NCBI GenBank assembly: GCA_910589555.1
Contig: CAJUTE010000012.1
Span: 1 to 58,146 of the forward strand
Length of the DNA: 58,146 nucleotides
Origin: an uncultured Muribaculum sp.
GTDB taxonomy: Bacteria > Bacteroidota > Bacteroidia > Bacteroidales > Muribaculaceae
Direction: 5' to 3'
Every line of letters begins with the position of its first letter. Within the stretch, counting starts at the first letter, position 1. A program made the position numbers and the translations under genes. Below the pieces are notes generated by a model. The model was not told the DNA's origin. It did not search any database and saw nothing but the letters and a program-made list of their open reading frames with translations. This document shows, in pieces, positions 8,534 through 17,513 of the stretch.

Positions 8534-9160
8534 TTATTCGGGAAGGATTTCATAAGAAATCGCTTCAAGATAGTAAAATGAGAGGTAGGGTTTTCCTTCT
8601 TTTTCGTTGCGTTGAGCGATGCGGGCACGGTAATCGGCGATTCGGTCGGCAAATGAAGTGAGATTTTGCTGTCCTCGCGCTGCACGTTCAGTGTCGCATC
8701 CGCCGGTGGGTTCCGCGGTCTTTTCTGCCGACTCTCCGAATTGCGCCGAAGCGTCGTCGGTGTTGTTGAGCATGGCATATTGGTGTTCCATTTCTGCGAT
8801 TGCTTTTTCGTCAACACGTTCTTCTTTCAGGATTCCGTTAACCTTGATGGGCTTATGTATTGATTCTTTGGAGAAAGGGGTTCCCATTATCGGGTATGCC
8901 TCGCAACGCAGGAGAAGGCTGTCGTTGCTTCCAAGGACAAACGCTTTTCTTCCGCCGTGTTTGCACAGGTGAGAGCACACACCTTCGATGGTTATTGTGT
9001 CGCCGACGAGGTTGGGGGCATCGGCGAGCACTTGATCAACTGTCATAGCCGATGATTGTTCAGATTGGGTGGTTTCAGCGGCATTTTTGCCTGAGTTTCC
9101 ACAAGAGTAGGTGAAGGCTGACGCTATTACAGCCAATGCGATAATGAAGTTCTTTTTCAT
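8534..9160 (-). CDS. Small lipoprotein with CSHLCKHGG motif
   Basis: A 208-residue protein of unknown function. Signal peptide with lipobox FTYSC makes Cys20 the predicted lipidated residue. Residues about 42-115 (VDQVLADAPNLVGDTITIEG, then KPIKVNGILKEERV) look like a small beta-barrel of OB-fold type. At 62-70 the motif CSHLCKHGG places two cysteines and two histidines within seven residues, suggestive of metal binding or redox chemistry (inference). Residues 115-175 are helical and charged. It starts 14 bases after the DUF4857-like gene and is the last gene of the TonB/ABC operon. Confidence 0.7.
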   Translation of the reverse strand: MKKNFIIALAVIASAFTYSCGNSGKNAAETTQSEQSSAMTVDQVLADAPNLVGDTITIEGVCSHLCKHGGRKAFVLGSNDSLLLRCEAYPIMGTPFSKESIHKPIKVNGILKEERVDEKAIAEMEHQYAMLNNTDDASAQFGESAEKTAEPTGGCDTERAARGQQNLTSFADRIADYRARIAQRNEKEGKPYLSFYYLEAISYEILPE

Positions 9161-9174
9161 AAATTAATTATTGT

Positions 9175-10407
9175 TTATTCTTTAGTTAAAATCAGAGGAA
9201 TGAATGCAAATATACCGAAAATCAGGGTGGCGGCTGCGCTTGGGATGAGAATTTTAGAACTCCGCCCTTTTAAAAGAAGCAGCATGATGACAGCCAAAAT
9301 GATGTTGAGGTATATGGCATTGATTGAAAATCCTGAAAGCCGTGGTTTGGCGACACAATCGGAAACTGAGGTGAATGTCAGCTCAAACGGGAAGATGTAG
9401 GATGCCGCCGTTTCCACCGCGAGAGTAGGGTAAGGGAGGGAATATTGGCCCAGCAATGAATAGTCGTCGGAATCGAGGGCTATCCATCGCGTAGCGTTGT
9501 CATCGTTGATTTTCACCACCCAGTTGAACATATTTTTCACGATGGATAGTTTGCTTTTCTCCGGGTCGATTTTTCCTACCGGCAACTGAATGAGCTTGTA
9601 TCCGTCTTTTTCAATGACATACATATTGTGGTTCTCATCGCTGACGATTCCTAACTGGCGTGCGTCACTCTCTTCCATAATGAAGAGATGGCGAGCGATG
9701 ATTGAGTCCGGCTTGTTGATTTTCACCATGAAGGGGCGTCCGGCTTGCATCTTCACGTGGTATATCTCGCCATTGTCATCAGCCATCAGATAGCCTTCAT
9801 CGTAGGGCTTTCTGGTGGTAATGTCGGCGCTTGCCGACTTGATGGGATACTTGAAGCCGTTGCGGGTGAATATCTCGTTGAAGCGTTTGGTCTTGTTGGC
9901 ATTGACCGTATTGGTGGCTATGTCGATGAACTCTATTCTGCTGTTGTCTTTTATTCTGAACACCACTTCGGGATCCTCAAGTTCAAATCTCGCCGGCATC
10001 GACTCCATCATCAGATAGACCTTGGCACCCACCTTGTTCAGATCTCTCGGGAGCGATGAGAACACCCATTGGGAGTGTTTCAATGCGGGTATGGTGATCT
10101 CTTTGCCGTCGATGCTGTCGGGCAGTTTGTCATGAGCCACCAGCTGGTTGAAATATATCTGAGGCAGCAGGGAATCGCGATCCTCTTTCGAGTATTTTCT
10201 GGAAGCCTCTCCGAGTTCATCAACGGCATATATCGCGCCACCTTTTTCAGCGGGCTCGGATACGATGAAAGAATCGTTGACCGGCGACCATGCGATGAAC
10301 GGATCATTGACTGACGCCGGAAATATTATTGAGTACAGCCACGGCAGGAACCATGACAGGATGATAATTCCGGCAGCGATTAAAAATATAGAATAAGCTT
10401 TTTTCAT
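9175..10407 (-). CDS. DUF4857-like membrane protein
   Basis: 410 residues. An N-terminal transmembrane helix (about 5-28) is followed by roughly 320 residues predicted to lie in the periplasm, beta-rich (for example DDNGEIYHVKMQAGRPFMVK), then two helices near the C-terminus (about 352-378 and 384-405). The layout fits what I recall as the DUF4857 family, found next to ABC ATPases in Bacteroidetes. It overlaps nothing but starts 4 bases after the permease stop, so translation is probably coupled. It may be the extracytoplasmic partner of the ABC transporter; function is unknown. Confidence 0.65.
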   Translation of the reverse strand: MKKAYSIFLIAAGIIILSWFLPWLYSIIFPASVNDPFIAWSPVNDSFIVSEPAEKGGAIYAVDELGEASRKYSKEDRDSLLPQIYFNQLVAHDKLPDSIDGKEITIPALKHSQWVFSSLPRDLNKVGAKVYLMMESMPARFELEDPEVVFRIKDNSRIEFIDIATNTVNANKTKRFNEIFTRNGFKYPIKSASADITTRKPYDEGYLMADDNGEIYHVKMQAGRPFMVKINKPDSIIARHLFIMEESDARQLGIVSDENHNMYVIEKDGYKLIQLPVGKIDPEKSKLSIVKNMFNWVVKINDDNATRWIALDSDDYSLLGQYSLPYPTLAVETAASYIFPFELTFTSVSDCVAKPRLSGFSINAIYLNIILAVIMLLLLKGRSSKILIPSAAATLIFGIFAFIPLILTKE

Positions 10408-10411
10408 AATT

Positions 10412-11080
10412 TTATTGTCGGCCCTCCTTAAACCTGATTATTGATCCGAATGACAGTATGGCTGTCAGACAGATAAATATAATGATCAATGCCAGCATTC
10501 CGTTATAAGCCTCAAGCGCCGGCTGTAAATAATAGATGAACATCACTGCGAGTCCTATGAGCGAGAGGATGATCCTTCTCTTCCATGTGCCTTCAAGGCA
10601 TATTGAGCAAGTGAAGAGATAGGCGGTGAATCCGGCAAGGCTCCACGGCACCATTGTGAGCAGCACGCGTGTCACAAGCTCCACGGGGAGGATGGTTGAG
10701 TCATATATGCCGATTATGGCGAGCTGCAGGGCGTAGATGACAAGCAATTCAACCATGCCCGTGCATAGCATTATGGCTACGAGAGCGTTTTGCGGATAGG
10801 GCAGATGCAGGGTGAGTTTTAGCCTTTTCTGCGCCATCTCAGGCGCCATCTGCGCTATGGCGAGCGCTATGCCTGCAATGGCGGGCAGGTATTTTAGAGT
10901 GTCGACGAAAGAATTGTCTTTCAGCATCATGATAAGCCACAGGTGTTCAACGCCCTTCAACTGGATGAGGCGTGACATCATCAGCACGGCATACGCCGAT
11001 ACTGCGGCTATCGCGATAAGGGATATTAAGAACACACCTCTTGTCTTAATCCATTCTTTGAAAAATAAAGCTTTTACCAT
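10412..11080 (-). CDS. ABC-2-like permease subunit
   Basis: A 222-residue protein with six predicted membrane helices. The N-terminus MVKALFFKEWIKTRGVFLIS is the amphipathic start typical of ABC-2/NosY-like permeases. QMAPEMAQKRLKLTLHLPYP is the cytoplasmic loop that in such proteins couples to the ATPase. It starts 11 bases after the ATPase gene and ends 4 bases before the DUF4857-like gene, so the three probably form one complex. Sequence similarity to named families is weak; the assignment rests on topology and context. Confidence 0.7.
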   Translation of the reverse strand: MVKALFFKEWIKTRGVFLISLIAIAAVSAYAVLMMSRLIQLKGVEHLWLIMMLKDNSFVDTLKYLPAIAGIALAIAQMAPEMAQKRLKLTLHLPYPQNALVAIMLCTGMVELLVIYALQLAIIGIYDSTILPVELVTRVLLTMVPWSLAGFTAYLFTCSICLEGTWKRRIILSLIGLAVMFIYYLQPALEAYNGMLALIIIFICLTAILSFGSIIRFKEGRQ

Positions 11081-11091
11081 TATGTATGCGA

Positions 11092-11991
11092 TTAATATTT
11101 TCCGGTTAAACCAATAAATGCATCCTCAAGATTCATCTCTTCTTTCCGGAATCCGGAATATTTTATCCCTTGTTTTTCAAGAGAGTGTTTCACATAATCG
11201 GCGTCCCGGAATGAATATACCTCCACCAGGTTCTTTATGCGATATGGATTCACGAGCTTGTCATCGTCGGGCAGGGGCGAGTCGTCGGTAGTGCTGAATG
11301 TGAACTTGGAGAATGTGTCGAGCAATTCGTTGACCGGAGTGTGGGTGAGAATCTTGCCGTAATCGAGTATAATGCAGTCATCGATGAGCCTTTCAAGGTC
11401 CTGAATGATGTGGGAGGTCATGAATACTGTCTTTTCCTCGGATTTCGCATAGTCGTGCAGGTAGTCCACAAAGAGTCGGCGGTAGCCGGGATCGAGTCCC
11501 AGTGAAAAATCGTCGAGTACCAGCAGGTCGGCGTTTTGAGCAAGAATAAGTCCGAGCGCCACTTGCGAACGCTGTCCGCATGACATGGATGATATTTTCT
11601 GATTGGGCGACACGTGGAGTTTCTTCATCAGCTCATAATAAGCCTCGCGATTCCATTTCCGATAGAATCGAGAGTAGAATTTTTCGATTTGAGATATTGT
11701 CATGAATGAATATTGCACGTGTCCTTCTATGAGCAGAGCTATTCTGGCACGAGTTTCGGGTCGTATCTCCGTGATTTTTTCTCCGAAAATTCTGCAATCT
11801 CCCTCGACAGGTCGCAGATATCCCATCAGAATATTGATGGTTGTGGTCTTTCCGGTTCCGTTTTTCCCAAGCAGCCCGAGAATGCGTCCTTTCGGAACCT
11901 CAAAGTTCAAGTCGCTGTATATGACACGTCCGGTGCCATAACGCTGAGTGAGATGTTTGACGGATATAACCGGTGTTGAGTCGTTAATCAT
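11092..11991 (-). CDS. ABC transporter ATP-binding protein
   Basis: 299 residues. Walker A is GKNGTGKTT (42-50), the signature motif is MSCGQ (136-140, in place of LSGGQ), Walker B is LLVLDD (156-161) and the switch histidine is His194. The catalytic glutamate after the Walker B aspartate is replaced by Asp161, and the following proline by Phe. The C-terminal 80 residues are an extra domain, as in ABC-2 drug and lipid exporters (CcmA type). It starts 35 bases after the outer-membrane barrel gene and is followed by the permease, so it powers that complex. The substrate is unknown. Confidence 0.88.
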   Translation of the reverse strand: MINDSTPVISVKHLTQRYGTGRVIYSDLNFEVPKGRILGLLGKNGTGKTTTINILMGYLRPVEGDCRIFGEKITEIRPETRARIALLIEGHVQYSFMTISQIEKFYSRFYRKWNREAYYELMKKLHVSPNQKISSMSCGQRSQVALGLILAQNADLLVLDDFSLGLDPGYRRLFVDYLHDYAKSEEKTVFMTSHIIQDLERLIDDCIILDYGKILTHTPVNELLDTFSKFTFSTTDDSPLPDDDKLVNPYRIKNLVEVYSFRDADYVKHSLEKQGIKYSGFRKEEMNLEDAFIGLTGKY

Positions 11992-12026
11992 ATATACTGT
12001 ATGCTGTTTCGCTGAAAAATGTTTTA

Positions 12027-13562
12027 TTAAAAAATAACTCCTACCGATATGCCGGCTATGTTGGTGTTGCCGATGCTCCGGTAGTGTTGCAGTGAATAAA
12101 AGATGGAGCCGTTCAAAGCCACGGGTCCCATGTGGCGCGTGACGTTTAGCCTTATGTCGCCCTTGCAGCTTTCGGCATCAAGCATCGAATAGTTGTTCAA
12201 TTGGCAGGCTCCGAGGGCTGAAGTGGTGTCGAGATCGGTCCATATCGGTTCTTGTGAGTGGGAGAGGCGGTATTCACCGTTTATCGCCATATCCCACAGC
12301 CATGCTCCGCGATTCATTGACAGCGACGCCATGACTCCCGGGACGATGTGGAGTACATCGGTTTTTCTCAGAGGGGTGGCGTAGCGTTCCTCATTAGCGG
12401 AAAATGAAGAGTGGGGTGCGATGGTTATGTAGGTTTTGGCGCCGGCAGTCCATTGGATTGGAAGAGCTATTGCGGCATCGAACCTGTTATGGCGATAAAA
12501 TGAGTTTGACCCTATTTTGTCATAGCTTGCCCCCGTGGAGTTGCCAAATAAGTTTTCAGTTCCTTTCCTATGGCTGAAAAATCCGGTCAATAACGGTTCG
12601 ATTGTGAGGCGGTTGTTTACATTCCACCGGTAGGATGCCGATGCGCTGACGGTTAAGTTGTCGGTGAACCCCAGTGTGATATTGTTGAAGTTTCTTAGCT
12701 GCTGTTTCATTCGGTAGCTTTCGACGCATACGCTTGCCTTGAATCCCGATTTATCGGTCGACAGGAATTGCGCTCCGGCGGAAAATCCGATTGAATTGTA
12801 GCCGCTGTTTTTGTTGGTGTTGCCCATGAATCGGCGGTAATACGTGCCCATTCCGGTGAGGGTGTAAGTGTTTATGTCGTTGACCGGATTATAAAAATCG
12901 AGGTCGCAATTTTGATTGTATACGCTTATTCCGCCGTTTACACCCAAAATCCGCTTGTCGGCGACTTCAAGCGATGCTCCTATTGTCACATCAAGATCCG
13001 AAACAATGGTTTTGATGCGCGGGTCATGGTTGCGGTAGGCTATTTCGGCTCTGTAGCGCGCTTGAGCTCCCATGGTCCACCGGTTGACGCTTTTCGCTAT
13101 TCCTCCTGAAAATTTGTAGCATTGAGTTGTGAGATTTCCTCCGGTGTCATCGCCGAGCACGTATGGCGCCACATATTCATAATCGATGCAGTCGCTCCAC
13201 TTTATATTTCGGTAAGATCCGGTGGTGAATGAAGCGTTGCCCCACACAGCCATATCCTTGGAGAGCTTGCGGTAGGAATTTGCTCCGATTGACAGCAGGC
13301 GTGAACCGGTGCCGGTTTGTTCCATCACCGCACGGTCCAATGAGCTGTAGTCGGCTGAGACGGCAATTGATGACAATGACACAGAATCGCTGTACAGCAT
13401 GGTTGCCGGATTGTGGCTATATTCCATTGTGGCGACTCTGTTGACCGGCAATGCGGCATTTTGTATTCGGTTTATCAACGCCGGGGTTTCCGCCATGGCA
13501 AAGATGGAACCAGCCATGGCGGAAAACGCCAGTATTGATCGATGAAAACCGGTAGGTGTCAT
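12027..13562 (-). CDS. Outer-membrane beta-barrel, DUF6850-like
   Basis: 511 residues with a signal peptide (cleavage likely after SIFAMA, about residue 23). The rest is alternating beta-strands with aromatic girdle residues, as in YRKLSKDMAVWGNASFTTGS, YRAEIAYRNHDPR and SASYRWNVNNRLTIEPLLTG. It ends in a C-terminal aromatic strand (NIAGISVGVIF), the usual Bam recognition signal. No plug domain is present. It fits the Bacteroidetes barrel family I recall as DUF6850. It begins 2 bases after the lipoprotein stop, within the TonB operon, and may form an outer-membrane complex with the receptor and lipoprotein (inference). Confidence 0.75.
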   Translation of the reverse strand: MTPTGFHRSILAFSAMAGSIFAMAETPALINRIQNAALPVNRVATMEYSHNPATMLYSDSVSLSSIAVSADYSSLDRAVMEQTGTGSRLLSIGANSYRKLSKDMAVWGNASFTTGSYRNIKWSDCIDYEYVAPYVLGDDTGGNLTTQCYKFSGGIAKSVNRWTMGAQARYRAEIAYRNHDPRIKTIVSDLDVTIGASLEVADKRILGVNGGISVYNQNCDLDFYNPVNDINTYTLTGMGTYYRRFMGNTNKNSGYNSIGFSAGAQFLSTDKSGFKASVCVESYRMKQQLRNFNNITLGFTDNLTVSASASYRWNVNNRLTIEPLLTGFFSHRKGTENLFGNSTGASYDKIGSNSFYRHNRFDAAIALPIQWTAGAKTYITIAPHSSFSANEERYATPLRKTDVLHIVPGVMASLSMNRGAWLWDMAINGEYRLSHSQEPIWTDLDTTSALGACQLNNYSMLDAESCKGDIRLNVTRHMGPVALNGSIFYSLQHYRSIGNTNIAGISVGVIF

Positions 13563-13564
13563 TC

Positions 13565-14800
13565 TTATTTTACAGATGTTACTTCAAAATCGGAGGCAGA
13601 GTCATTAGTGTCCATCAACACATTGTTGCCATCAGCAGAAACTCCGGTGATCTTGCGGGTGAATTTCTTGCCGAAACGATTCTTGTCGGAATTTTTTTCG
13701 CTGATAGCCGCATAGCTCATGTCGCACGCCGCGCTGAGCGCTCCAGAAGTCCATTTCTCGGTGGGGCACAGGTTTACTCCGTCAATGATCCAGTCATAGT
13801 TGATGAGGTAGCATTTAGTGCCGTTCATTTTCTTTCCGGTAGCGGCATTTATATATTCATAATCGCCGATGTTCTCAGCAAGGAATTTTTCAGCGGTCAT
13901 GCCTTCAGGAAATCTGACAAGGGCATAAGAGCGGTTGCACTGGTTGGACGGCAACCATATTGTGGCTGAATAAGAGAACCACTTGTCGAGGTTTTTAACC
14001 GAAGGATTGTCAGTGTCTTTTACTGAAGATGAGGTGGTCTCGTCATACCATTCGAAATCGGCGTCGGTGTGGTTGAGCGCTCCGGGCACCTGCTGGTTCC
14101 AGTCAATTGCCTGGTCGACAATTTTAATCGATTTTCCGGGTTCGATCTTCACTTCATTTCCTGATCCCGGAATAACATATATCGCTTGTGCGGTGAAATT
14201 GGCTTCAGGGTCATTGGCGGCAGTGAGGATCTGGTCGGTGGAAGCGTTGGTGAATTTGCTTTCCACGATTGCGAGCCCGTCGGCATACTGCACTTCGTCG
14301 GTATTGTTATAGATGGTGAGATAGGTGTCATACAGTCCTGAAGTTCCCTTGGCGTTAAGGGTACCGGTGAAATAGATTTCTCCAAACACGAGTGTGTTTT
14401 CGGGGTTGAAGAAGAACCAGTTCAACGCGGCGTTGCTGTTGTCGTCGTTGATCACCACTTGTCGAGCTACTGCACGCAGCGACTTCTCAATGTCGGCTCC
14501 GTTGCTTCCTGCATATTTTACCGCCATTTGTCCTTCGATGTCGTAGGTTCCGGCGGGAATCTCATTGTCGGAAGAGATTGGGAGTGTGAATTCCAGTTGG
14601 CGTCCGCTGTTAAGCTCGGTATATTTCACCGATCCCGAGAGAATGGTGTAGTTTGAAGGGAGCTCGGAAGGGATGTTCTGATTTATCACTACCGGATAGG
14701 TGGTGATTGAATCGTCGTCGGAGCATGATGTAGTGATCACTGCAAGTGAACTTGTCAGGGCTAATCCCATGACAAGATTTTTCATGAGGTAAAGTTTCAT
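13565..14800 (-). CDS. Lamin-tail-like lipoprotein, DUF4876-like
   Basis: 411 residues. Lipobox ITTSC gives Cys26 as the lipidated residue; an alternative ATG lies at 14785. Residues about 30-125 form an Ig-like beta domain. Residues about 130-290 resemble a lamin-tail domain: GEIYFTGTLNAKGTSGLYDT, then YLTIYNNTDE, then IPGSGNEVKIEPGKSIKIVD. The C-terminus is beta-rich. This fits the DUF4876 family. It starts 6 bases after the TonB receptor, so it is probably a surface or periplasmic partner of the receptor, in the way SusD-like or HmuY-like lipoproteins serve others. The ligand is unknown. Confidence 0.72.
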   Translation of the reverse strand: MKLYLMKNLVMGLALTSSLAVITTSCSDDDSITTYPVVINQNIPSELPSNYTILSGSVKYTELNSGRQLEFTLPISSDNEIPAGTYDIEGQMAVKYAGSNGADIEKSLRAVARQVVINDDNSNAALNWFFFNPENTLVFGEIYFTGTLNAKGTSGLYDTYLTIYNNTDEVQYADGLAIVESKFTNASTDQILTAANDPEANFTAQAIYVIPGSGNEVKIEPGKSIKIVDQAIDWNQQVPGALNHTDADFEWYDETTSSSVKDTDNPSVKNLDKWFSYSATIWLPSNQCNRSYALVRFPEGMTAEKFLAENIGDYEYINAATGKKMNGTKCYLINYDWIIDGVNLCPTEKWTSGALSAACDMSYAAISEKNSDKNRFGKKFTRKITGVSADGNNVLMDTNDSASDFEVTSVK

Positions 14801-14806
14801 ATTGAT

Positions 14807-17383
14807 TTAGATTTTAAAATTTAGTTCCATACCAAAATAGGGTGAGGAGTATCGTCGGATCGTGACTCCGTATCGTTTATAATCGGGATGTATTGAAAAA
14901 ATTCGGTTCACGTACAGCGCTATTCCTATGCGGTTGTTCCAGAATTGCTTGGTTGCCTTGAGGTTGAAGTTGCTTTCTGCCGGAACGGTCAACCGGTCAA
15001 AAGCTCCTGACGAAAAATTGCGGATTAATTGCAGGAGATAGGGGTCTTTCTGTGATTCTGCCGTGTAGGGGTGTATGTTGCCGTCAGGTGCCATATAGTG
15101 CGTGGGGATTCCGTCGCGCCAAAGTGTTTGACGCGATGTGAACCACATATTTTCCACCGTGAGGGAAAAATTAAGGTTTAACGACGGAATGTCAGTGTCA
15201 AACATTATATTGGTGTTGAAGCTGCGATAGATGCTTCCGTCAGTGTCATCATAAAGTCCTATATACTGCATCTCCTTGTTGTCGACTATTATTGACGGTT
15301 TATACCATAGTGGCTGGCTGTTGTTATTGGTGGTTTTGAAGTATGCGCCCGATACAGTGATGCGGGTATGTGTGCGCGGAAATCTGCGTGATTGGAAAGT
15401 GTATTCGATACCCTCCTTTTTCGTTGAGCTTCCGTTGGTTATCATGGTTCTTACGTTCTGGCTTGTGGTCTCGGTATAGGGTAATTCCTCGATGACGGGC
15501 GCGCGGTCAGCTGCCTCCGGGTTGAATCCTGAGGCGTCATAGCGGTTGTAGGTGTATCGTTTCACAATGCCCGAATACCTGAATCCGTCGTTCATGTTCT
15601 CGCGGAAATAAGTCACGGATATCCTGTTGCCTCGATAGCTTATGTCACCTCTTATCTCCCACTTGAAATTCCGAGCCGCTTTAAGATTGTAATTGGTCAT
15701 GTCGTCCACGAATGTCATCACATTCATCGTGCGGTAGTCGGGGTTGTTGTGGTAGTAGTTGAGTTGCTCGAAGTCGGAATAGAGTTTGTCGGGATATAGA
15801 AATGCAGCCACAGGCATCTTGGTGTGCCATCCGCATCCTCCTGATATTTCCCAGCTGACGGGATAGTCTTTCAGGTACACTTTTGGAAATCTCCACGTGG
15901 CATTGAAGCGTGGATCGAGGTACACCTTGCCATGCAGCACGAATCGGCTGTCGAGATTTAGCAAAGAGGTACCTCTCACGCCGGCTACGATGAGAAACGT
16001 GTTGTCTCCTGCAAATATCCGGGCGTCATTTTCGACGTATGCCGAGAGTTGATGCATAGCCGGAACATCGCTGTAGGCTCTCGGACGCGAATTGTTTCCA
16101 GCCGATAGCGGACGCTCGATGTCATAAACTTGACCGGCTCCGTAATTCTTGTTCATGTTCCACTCGATGCCGGCTTTTATATTGTCGACCAGAGTGTGGT
16201 TCATGAACCGGAATGCTGAGGAGATTTTGGCGAAAGATGTGAACGGCTTTCCGATTACGTCGAGCTCGGCTAAGTATAGCATGGGAAGATATCCCACATA
16301 ATTGCTCCCCGGCGTCATTGATACGGGCAACGGCAATATTCGTGAGGGGGACACGTGTTTCTTTTGGCGCAGGCGCTCGTCGGAATAATTTATTCCGGCA
16401 GTTATATTGAGTGATCGGAAAGCGCTTCCGGTCATTGCCGTGATTGCAACGGTATTGTTCCAGGATATTGAATGATTCTGTGTGGAGAAGTAATCGACAG
16501 TGTTGTTTATGGTCAGGTCAGGGTCGTTGTCGTCATGTTCAAAAGTGCCCCTGTAGGTCAGGGCTGAGTTCCATTCGGTAGCGATACTCTCATTTGCCCA
16601 CCGCTTGTTGCTGCGTGCCGACACGCTGATTCGTTTGAAGTTCTCTCTGGAATTGCGAGGGTCGATTTTTGAGTTCAGATAATCGAAGCCGGTGTTAAGA
16701 ACCCAATTTTCACCCGGCATGCCGATTCCTTTGCCAATGTAAATGAGTTGGCTTTGCGTGTCGGCTTTGAACCGAGCTTCGAGGCGCGATATCCCGCGCT
16801 TGCGGGTTATGTTGACAAGTCCGGATGTGAGTTCCCCATACTCAACCGATGGGATGCCTCTCACCACCTCGATCTTTTCAATGTCGTCGGTGGAGATTGT
16901 CCTCATGTCCACACCTTTACCTACAGGAATTCTACCTGATTGGTTTGTGTCGGAAGTAGTTTGCAGTTGTGAACTGTTGTTTACCGGTACTCCGTCGATC
17001 ACGAATGATGTGCCCAACGCTGAAGTGAGATAGTCGTCAGCAGGGGTTATATTGGAGGCTTGGCGCAGCGCGATGATATTCACGCTTGCCATGTCGGGGT
17101 CTTTTGTTATGCCGCCGGGCAGCAGCGACATTAGGTCGGAGAAGCTTGACGGTTGCAGATGACGCATGGCGGCAGTGTCGATTATCGACGCGCTTGTGGG
17201 CTTGCGTGATTCCTGAGCGGTGACAACGACTTCCGACAGAGATATTGATGAGTTGCCGATGCTGTCTTTAGCGGCATGAACAGAGTCATTCGGCTCTTTT
17301 TCAGCGGCAGATGCCGTGAAGCAGAGAGTGAATGGAAGTATGGCTAAGACGGATAGTATATGGCAAAACCTGTTGCAAGTCAT
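14807..17383 (-). CDS. TonB-dependent outer-membrane receptor
   Basis: 858 residues from the ATG at 17383 (a TTG lies one codon upstream). Signal peptide (cleaved near LCFTASAA), then a short linker and the TonB-box-like SEVVVTAQES at about residues 50-59. The plug domain contains SFVIDGVPVNNSSQL and DIEKIEVVRGIPSVEYGELT. A 22-strand barrel follows and ends in GMELNFKI. It lacks the N-terminal carboxypeptidase-like domain and DUF4880-type signalling domain of SusC and FecA proteins, which points to small ligands such as metal chelates rather than glycans (inference). First gene of the seven-gene operon. Confidence 0.92.
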   Translation of the reverse strand: MTCNRFCHILSVLAILPFTLCFTASAAEKEPNDSVHAAKDSIGNSSISLSEVVVTAQESRKPTSASIIDTAAMRHLQPSSFSDLMSLLPGGITKDPDMASVNIIALRQASNITPADDYLTSALGTSFVIDGVPVNNSSQLQTTSDTNQSGRIPVGKGVDMRTISTDDIEKIEVVRGIPSVEYGELTSGLVNITRKRGISRLEARFKADTQSQLIYIGKGIGMPGENWVLNTGFDYLNSKIDPRNSRENFKRISVSARSNKRWANESIATEWNSALTYRGTFEHDDNDPDLTINNTVDYFSTQNHSISWNNTVAITAMTGSAFRSLNITAGINYSDERLRQKKHVSPSRILPLPVSMTPGSNYVGYLPMLYLAELDVIGKPFTSFAKISSAFRFMNHTLVDNIKAGIEWNMNKNYGAGQVYDIERPLSAGNNSRPRAYSDVPAMHQLSAYVENDARIFAGDNTFLIVAGVRGTSLLNLDSRFVLHGKVYLDPRFNATWRFPKVYLKDYPVSWEISGGCGWHTKMPVAAFLYPDKLYSDFEQLNYYHNNPDYRTMNVMTFVDDMTNYNLKAARNFKWEIRGDISYRGNRISVTYFRENMNDGFRYSGIVKRYTYNRYDASGFNPEAADRAPVIEELPYTETTSQNVRTMITNGSSTKKEGIEYTFQSRRFPRTHTRITVSGAYFKTTNNNSQPLWYKPSIIVDNKEMQYIGLYDDTDGSIYRSFNTNIMFDTDIPSLNLNFSLTVENMWFTSRQTLWRDGIPTHYMAPDGNIHPYTAESQKDPYLLQLIRNFSSGAFDRLTVPAESNFNLKATKQFWNNRIGIALYVNRIFSIHPDYKRYGVTIRRYSSPYFGMELNFKI

Positions 17384-17411
17384 CAATGTTGTCCTGTTGA
17401 TTTACGAAATG

Positions 17412-17419
17412 CAAAATTA
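17412..17419 (-). promoter_or_regulatory. Putative -7 element of the TonB/ABC operon
   Basis: TAATTTTG on the minus strand, 29 bases before the receptor ATG, perfectly matches TAnnTTTG. The -33 position has only TTT. Two copies of AATTGATGA flank the -33 region (17425-17433 and 17450-17458), which would suit activated or repressed expression. Confidence 0.5.
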
Positions 17420-17424
17420 TGGAC

Positions 17425-17458
17425 AATTGATGACTCGTGAAATACTCAAAATTGATGA
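17425..17458 (+). repeat. AATTGATGA direct repeats upstream of the TonB operon
   Basis: AATTGATGA occurs exactly at 17425-17433 and 17450-17458, and with one change (AATTGATTA) at 17494-17502. The first two bracket the expected -33 position of the operon promoter. They could be operator sites; the surrounding DNA is AT-rich, so chance is possible. Confidence 0.4.
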
Positions 17459-17513
17459 ACCGGACCACTTCCGTAGTGGTGTCTTATACTTATAATTGAT
17501 TAGCCGGATGCTC

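Noticed and set aside
14807..17383. SusC/SusD glycan utilisation locus
   Set aside because: The receptor lacks the carboxypeptidase-like domain, the next gene is not SusD-like, and no glycoside hydrolase is present.
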